The notes under the pieces: generated by a model | Databases searched by the model: none | The model's input: only the letters and a program-made list of their open reading frames with translations | Told to the model about the DNA's origin: nothing | Translations under genes and position numbers: made by a program | Shown: in pieces, positions 36,293 through 36,931 of the stretch | How the letters are laid out: each line of letters begins with the position of its first letter | Position numbering within the stretch: the first letter of the stretch is position 1 | DNA from: Nonomuraea cypriaca | Lineage (GTDB): Bacteria > Actinomycetota > Actinomycetes > Streptosporangiales > Streptosporangiaceae | DNA: 36,931 nt | Assembly: GCF_015645445.1 (NCBI RefSeq) | Contig: NZ_JADOGI010000098.1 | Coordinates: 1-36,931 of the forward strand | Direction: 5' to 3'

Positions 36293-36931
36293 ATGAGACT
36301 TCTGGTGCTGGGCGGCACGGAGTTCGTCGGGCGGGCGTTCGTCGAGGAGGCCCTGGGCCTGGGGTGGGACGTGACGGTGTACAACCGGGGCACCCACGAG
36401 CCACCCCCGGGCGTGACCGCGTTACGCGGCGACCGGTCGGCCCCCGGCGGGCTGGCCGCGCTGGAACGCGGCGAGTGGGACGTCGTGGTCGACACCTGGT
36501 CGTGGGCCGCCAAGGCGGTCACCGACGCCGCGGCGCTGCTGGCGGGGCGGGCCGGCCACTACGTCTACGTGTCCAGCCGGTCCGTCTACGCCGACCCGCT
36601 GCCGTTCGGCGCGGACGAGAGCGCGCCGGTCGTGGCCGCCTCCGCCGACGACGAGGACGACGGCGACTACGCCAGGAACAAGGCGGGGGCGGAGTTGGGC
36701 GCGGTGGCCGCGTTCGGCGACCGGGCGCTGCTGGCCAGGGCGGGGCTGATCCTGGGGCCGTACGAGAACATCGGGCGGCTGCCGTGGTGGCTGAGCCGGA
36801 TCGCGCGGGGCGGTCCCGTGCTCGCTCCGGCGCCCAGGGATCTCGGGTTGCAGTACGTCGACGCGCGCGACCTGGCCGGGTGGTGCCTGCGGGCGGCCGG
36901 GGCGGGGGTCGGCGGGGCGTTCAACGTGGTG
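36293..36931 (+). CDS. NAD-dependent epimerase/dehydratase-family protein, 3'-truncated by window edge
   Basis: 213 codons are visible and no stop appears before the window end. The start MRLLVLGGTEFVGRAFVEEA carries the NAD-binding G-G-T-x-F-V-G loop of extended SDRs. VTVYNRGTHEPPPGVTALRG, then GRAGHYVYVSSRSVYAD with the Ser region, DDDGDYARNKAGAELGA with Y-x-x-x-K (YARNK), and LLARAGLILGPYENIGRLPW follow. LGLQYVDARDLAGWCLRAA is the usual substrate-domain motif. This type includes reductases acting on nucleotide sugars or quinone-like compounds; the substrate is unknown. About 100 residues are missing. Confidence 0.85.
   Translation, partial: MRLLVLGGTEFVGRAFVEEALGLGWDVTVYNRGTHEPPPGVTALRGDRSAPGGLAALERGEWDVVVDTWSWAAKAVTDAAALLAGRAGHYVYVSSRSVYADPLPFGADESAPVVAASADDEDDGDYARNKAGAELGAVAAFGDRALLARAGLILGPYENIGRLPWWLSRIARGGPVLAPAPRDLGLQYVDARDLAGWCLRAAGAGVGGAFNVV

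Overview
The window looks like a chromosome segment of a high-GC filamentous actinobacterium, probably in or near Streptosporangiales (a Nonomuraea-type organism). The evidence is strong G/C bias at third codon positions, many GTG starts, a mycothiol synthase (MshD), the actinobacterial bifunctional-type dCTP deaminase, Tat-type signals and a PhoP-type PHO box. The lineage is inferred from style and gene content, not from a database search.

Layout. 1-20.5 kb is accessory chromosome made of small regulator-plus-enzyme units: a 3' fragment of a GxGYxYP protein, MerR-VOC fusion with methyltransferase, GNAT, serine hydrolase, AraC with a DHFR-fold reductase, HIT, a two-component system divergent from a secreted protein, TetR divergent from an SDR, AraC with a CPBP protease, GNAT and DinB. 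This part is full of decayed genes. A phosphotransferase and a Tat-exported PBP4/DacB keep both ends but lost their middles. A divergent TetR/hydrolase pair lost its shared centre. A VOC gene lost its front half. A hydrolase and a small secreted protein carry frameshifts.

20.8-28.44 kb is the most interesting part. An intact tRNA-Gly(CCC) gene on the minus strand (28367-28440) is preceded by four extra copies of its 3' 42 bp (about 21907, 24825, 26023, 27621), which are attachment cores of integrative elements. Next to each core is a conserved block carrying two tandem 11-bp boxes of the type TTAATGGC(C/A)CG, probably integrase arm sites. A fifth block without a core lies at 22812. Integrase bodies are gone; a 39-codon integrase tail remains at 24596-24712. 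Between boundaries sits essentially one small cargo: VapBC-like PIN module, unknown 207-aa protein, VapBC, MazEF-like module, HTH-PIN module, unknown 163-aa protein. The result is a tRNA-anchored array of short att-delimited toxin-antitoxin cassettes.

28.5-36.9 kb is core-like: dcd; a PHO-box-preceded operon of a DUF47/PhoU-like protein and a Pit phosphate transporter; mshD; a secreted 5'-nucleotidase that would release phosphate for that transporter; a MazG-like pyrophosphohydrolase; an orphan sensor kinase; a small membrane protein; and the start of an NAD-dependent epimerase cut by the window end. Between the nucleotidase and MazG-like genes is a perfect 19-bp inverted repeat whose arms each contain a LacI-type TAACCGGTTA palindrome.

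Five genes (20796, minus 23296, 25290, 28538, minus 31941) have a TANNNT -10 hexamer exactly 7 nt before the start codon, the geometry of leaderless transcripts. This was used to choose starts. The 207-aa array protein and the 129-aa membrane protein at 4856 share an N-terminal module of about 60 residues and similar upstream DNA.
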